From JABDMH01 sp965223025 (GTDB lineage: Bacteria; Bacteroidota; Bacteroidia; Chitinophagales; Saprospiraceae), in assembly GCA_965223025.1 (NCBI GenBank), contig CBDCVP010000023.1, positions 620,001-684,000 of the forward strand: a stretch of DNA of 64,000 nt, read 5' to 3'. A model generated the notes under the pieces. That model was not told where the DNA came from, did not search any database, and saw only the letters and a list, made by a program, of their open reading frames with translations. Below, in pieces: positions 62,713-64,000 of the stretch; the stretch's first letter is position 1; every line of letters begins with the position of its first letter. A program made the position numbers and the translations under genes.

Positions 62713-64000
62713 TTAGTGGTCTGTAAAGAAAATTTCTGTCCAGTACTGAGCTTTGCGGTCTGTAAAATGTGATAATTGATGCCGACAACTGAATCCATTA
62801 GCAATGATGAAGGTGTCCTCTGATGTGTCCTTGACTGCACCAAACAGACGGTGATCACCGACTTTTTTCGAAATATCGTAGTGTTCCATTTCATAACCAA
62901 AGGATCCTGCCATGCCACAGCATCCCGAATCAATTTCCACAACTTCTCTACCGCATGCCTGTATCAGTGCTTTGATTTGCTTCGTACCATACAAAGATTT
63001 TTCATGACAATGACCGTGCATTAGGATATGATCGTACTTAATTTCCAGAGGCAGCTCTACATGATCCTGCATTTCCAATAGGAGGAAATCTGCAACGGGC
63101 ATCACTGCCGATGCCAAGGATTTGGCCAGAAGCGGATCGTCGATCAAATCTGGTAGGTCATGACTGAGGGCCGATGCACAGCTTGGTTCGCACACGAGTA
63201 TTTTCTTGCCTTCTTTGATGAAGCGATCCAGTTTTTGTGCCATCGTGGTACCCTGCGCTTTTGCATCTCGTAAGAATCCGTTCGAGATTTTTGGTCGTTG
63301 GCAACATCCCACTTCAGCCAGTTCAATAGCATAGCCACATTGAGTCAGCAGTTTTGTGGTGGATATTCCGACACTTGGCTCGTGGTGGTTTAGGTACGTA
63401 TCTACAAAAAGAACAACGGTTGTCTTCGGATCTACTGGTGGTTGATAGTTTTTCGAAAACCATGTTGTGAATCTAGTACTGGCATACGATGGCAATATAC
63501 GACGCTTATCAAATCGGGCAATTCGTTGAAGGACAACACGGAAAAGATAACTGCGCTGGATAACATTAATTAGGGGGGCTATAGCACCAGAAAACAACTG
63601 TGCAAATCTACTGGAGTCCCTGATGAATCGTTCGCGCAACGACGTACCTTCATGATCATATTTAATCTGTCGTACTTCACTTTTCAACTTCGCCATGTCG
63701 ACGTTGCTCGGGCACTCAGATTTACAAGCTTTGCATGAAAGACATAGATCCATCGTTGCTTGCACACCTTTAGAGCTAAGGCCTCCAGGTCTCAGCTGTC
63801 CCGACATTGCCAAACGCAATGCGTTGGCTCGACCTCTGGTCGAATGGGTCTCGTCAAGGGTGGCCATGAAGCTGGGGCACATAGTGCCGCTAACCGTTTT
63901 TCGACATTCTCCAACGCCAGAGCACATATGCACCGCATCCTGAAAACTCCCATCCTCACGGTAATGGTAGAGTGTATCCAGCTCTTGGTCCCGATATTCA
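62713..64000 (-). CDS. Fe-S-containing FAD-linked oxidase, D-lactate dehydrogenase-like (partial)
   Basis: The visible part is the C-terminal half; the reading frame continues without interruption to the window edge (EYRDQELDTLYHYREDG before the GTG at 63933), so 63933 is not the true start. It holds two [4Fe-4S] motifs, HMCSGVGECRKTVSGTMCP and LCLSCKACKSECPSNVD, and two CCG-domain segments ending in DSGCCGMAGSFGYEME. This is the layout of GlcF/Dld-type fusions, where an N-terminal FAD domain lies outside the window. Next to lldP it most likely oxidises lactate or glycolate to a keto acid. Confidence 0.88.
   Translation of the reverse strand, partial: EYRDQELDTLYHYREDGSFQDAVHMCSGVGECRKTVSGTMCPSFMATLDETHSTRGRANALRLAMSGQLRPGGLSSKGVQATMDLCLSCKACKSECPSNVDMAKLKSEVRQIKYDHEGTSLRERFIRDSSRFAQLFSGAIAPLINVIQRSYLFRVVLQRIARFDKRRILPSYASTRFTTWFSKNYQPPVDPKTTVVLFVDTYLNHHEPSVGISTTKLLTQCGYAIELAEVGCCQRPKISNGFLRDAKAQGTTMAQKLDRFIKEGKKILVCEPSCASALSHDLPDLIDDPLLAKSLASAVMPVADFLLLEMQDHVELPLEIKYDHILMHGHCHEKSLYGTKQIKALIQACGREVVEIDSGCCGMAGSFGYEMEHYDISKKVGDHRLFGAVKDTSEDTFIIANGFSCRHQLSHFTDRKAQYWTEIFFTDH

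Overview
This window looks like a chromosomal segment of a Bacteroidota bacterium, most likely a Saprospiria/Lewinella-like lineage. The evidence is a hybrid two-component regulator with a C-terminal AraC domain, stand-alone AraC DNA-binding domains, ECF sigma/anti-sigma pairs including a FecR type, a TonB-dependent receptor with an N-terminal carboxypeptidase-regulatory-like domain, type IX secretion C-terminal domains (13.4 and 50.2 kb), a FISUMP domain, a DUF1501/DUF1800 pair, and promoter-like TAnnTTTG boxes. No rRNA, tRNA or CRISPR array was seen.

Layout. 1-741: heptanucleotide array with alternating CAGT/ACTG polarity. 0.7-6 kb: a large exported heme-binding dehydrogenase/HEAT protein and an ATPase-nuclease. 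6-15 kb: a hybrid two-component regulator with a broken paralogue in front of it, surface proteins (FISUMP, S74 chaperone-type, thrombospondin-3/T9SS) and small LuxR and AraC regulators. 15.3-19.9 kb: an AraC gene and a divergent ECF sigma/anti-sigma pair, split by an IS1634-like element flanked by two identical 800-bp direct repeats that abut its termini exactly. 20-24 kb: a membrane-anchored TPR-CHAT (caspase-like) protease translationally coupled to a lipoprotein, then another small AraC gene. 24-26.5 kb: a partly duplicated small membrane-protein gene, one copy interrupted by an ~800-bp hicA-hicB insert carrying an attC-like inverted repeat. 26.8-45 kb: exported and cytoplasmic metabolic genes in paralogous pairs (two secreted two-domain proteins, two metallo-beta-lactamase hydrolases, three SnoaL/NTF2-like proteins, SDR and NmrA oxidoreductases, Gfo/Idh oxidoreductases, DUF1080), an ISL3 element with an 8-bp target duplication, a kinase-derived AraC regulator and a TonB receptor. 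45-50 kb: glpK-glpD, then an ECF sigma-FecR pair. 50-58 kb: DUF1501/DUF1800, a vanadium-haloperoxidase/PAP2-like lipoprotein, a Gfo/Idh oxidoreductase coupled to an amidohydrolase. 58-61 kb: comEC and a helix-hairpin-helix protein (DNA uptake). 61-64 kb: lactate permease and an Fe-S/FAD lactate-dehydrogenase-like gene that runs off the window.

Most notable: (i) the 800-bp target duplication, which leaves complete copies of both neighbouring genes; (ii) a set of intergenic operators made of two direct repeats (TGGTATTTTGGTTGCA or CTATTTGTTGCA type) always 21 bp apart, lying before metabolic genes between 24 and 42 kb; (iii) the CHAT-protease/lipoprotein/sigma/anti-sigma locus; (iv) the hicAB cassette-like insertion; (v) several broken or degenerate remains of hybrid two-component regulators. 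All assignments come from reading the sequence; no database search was run.
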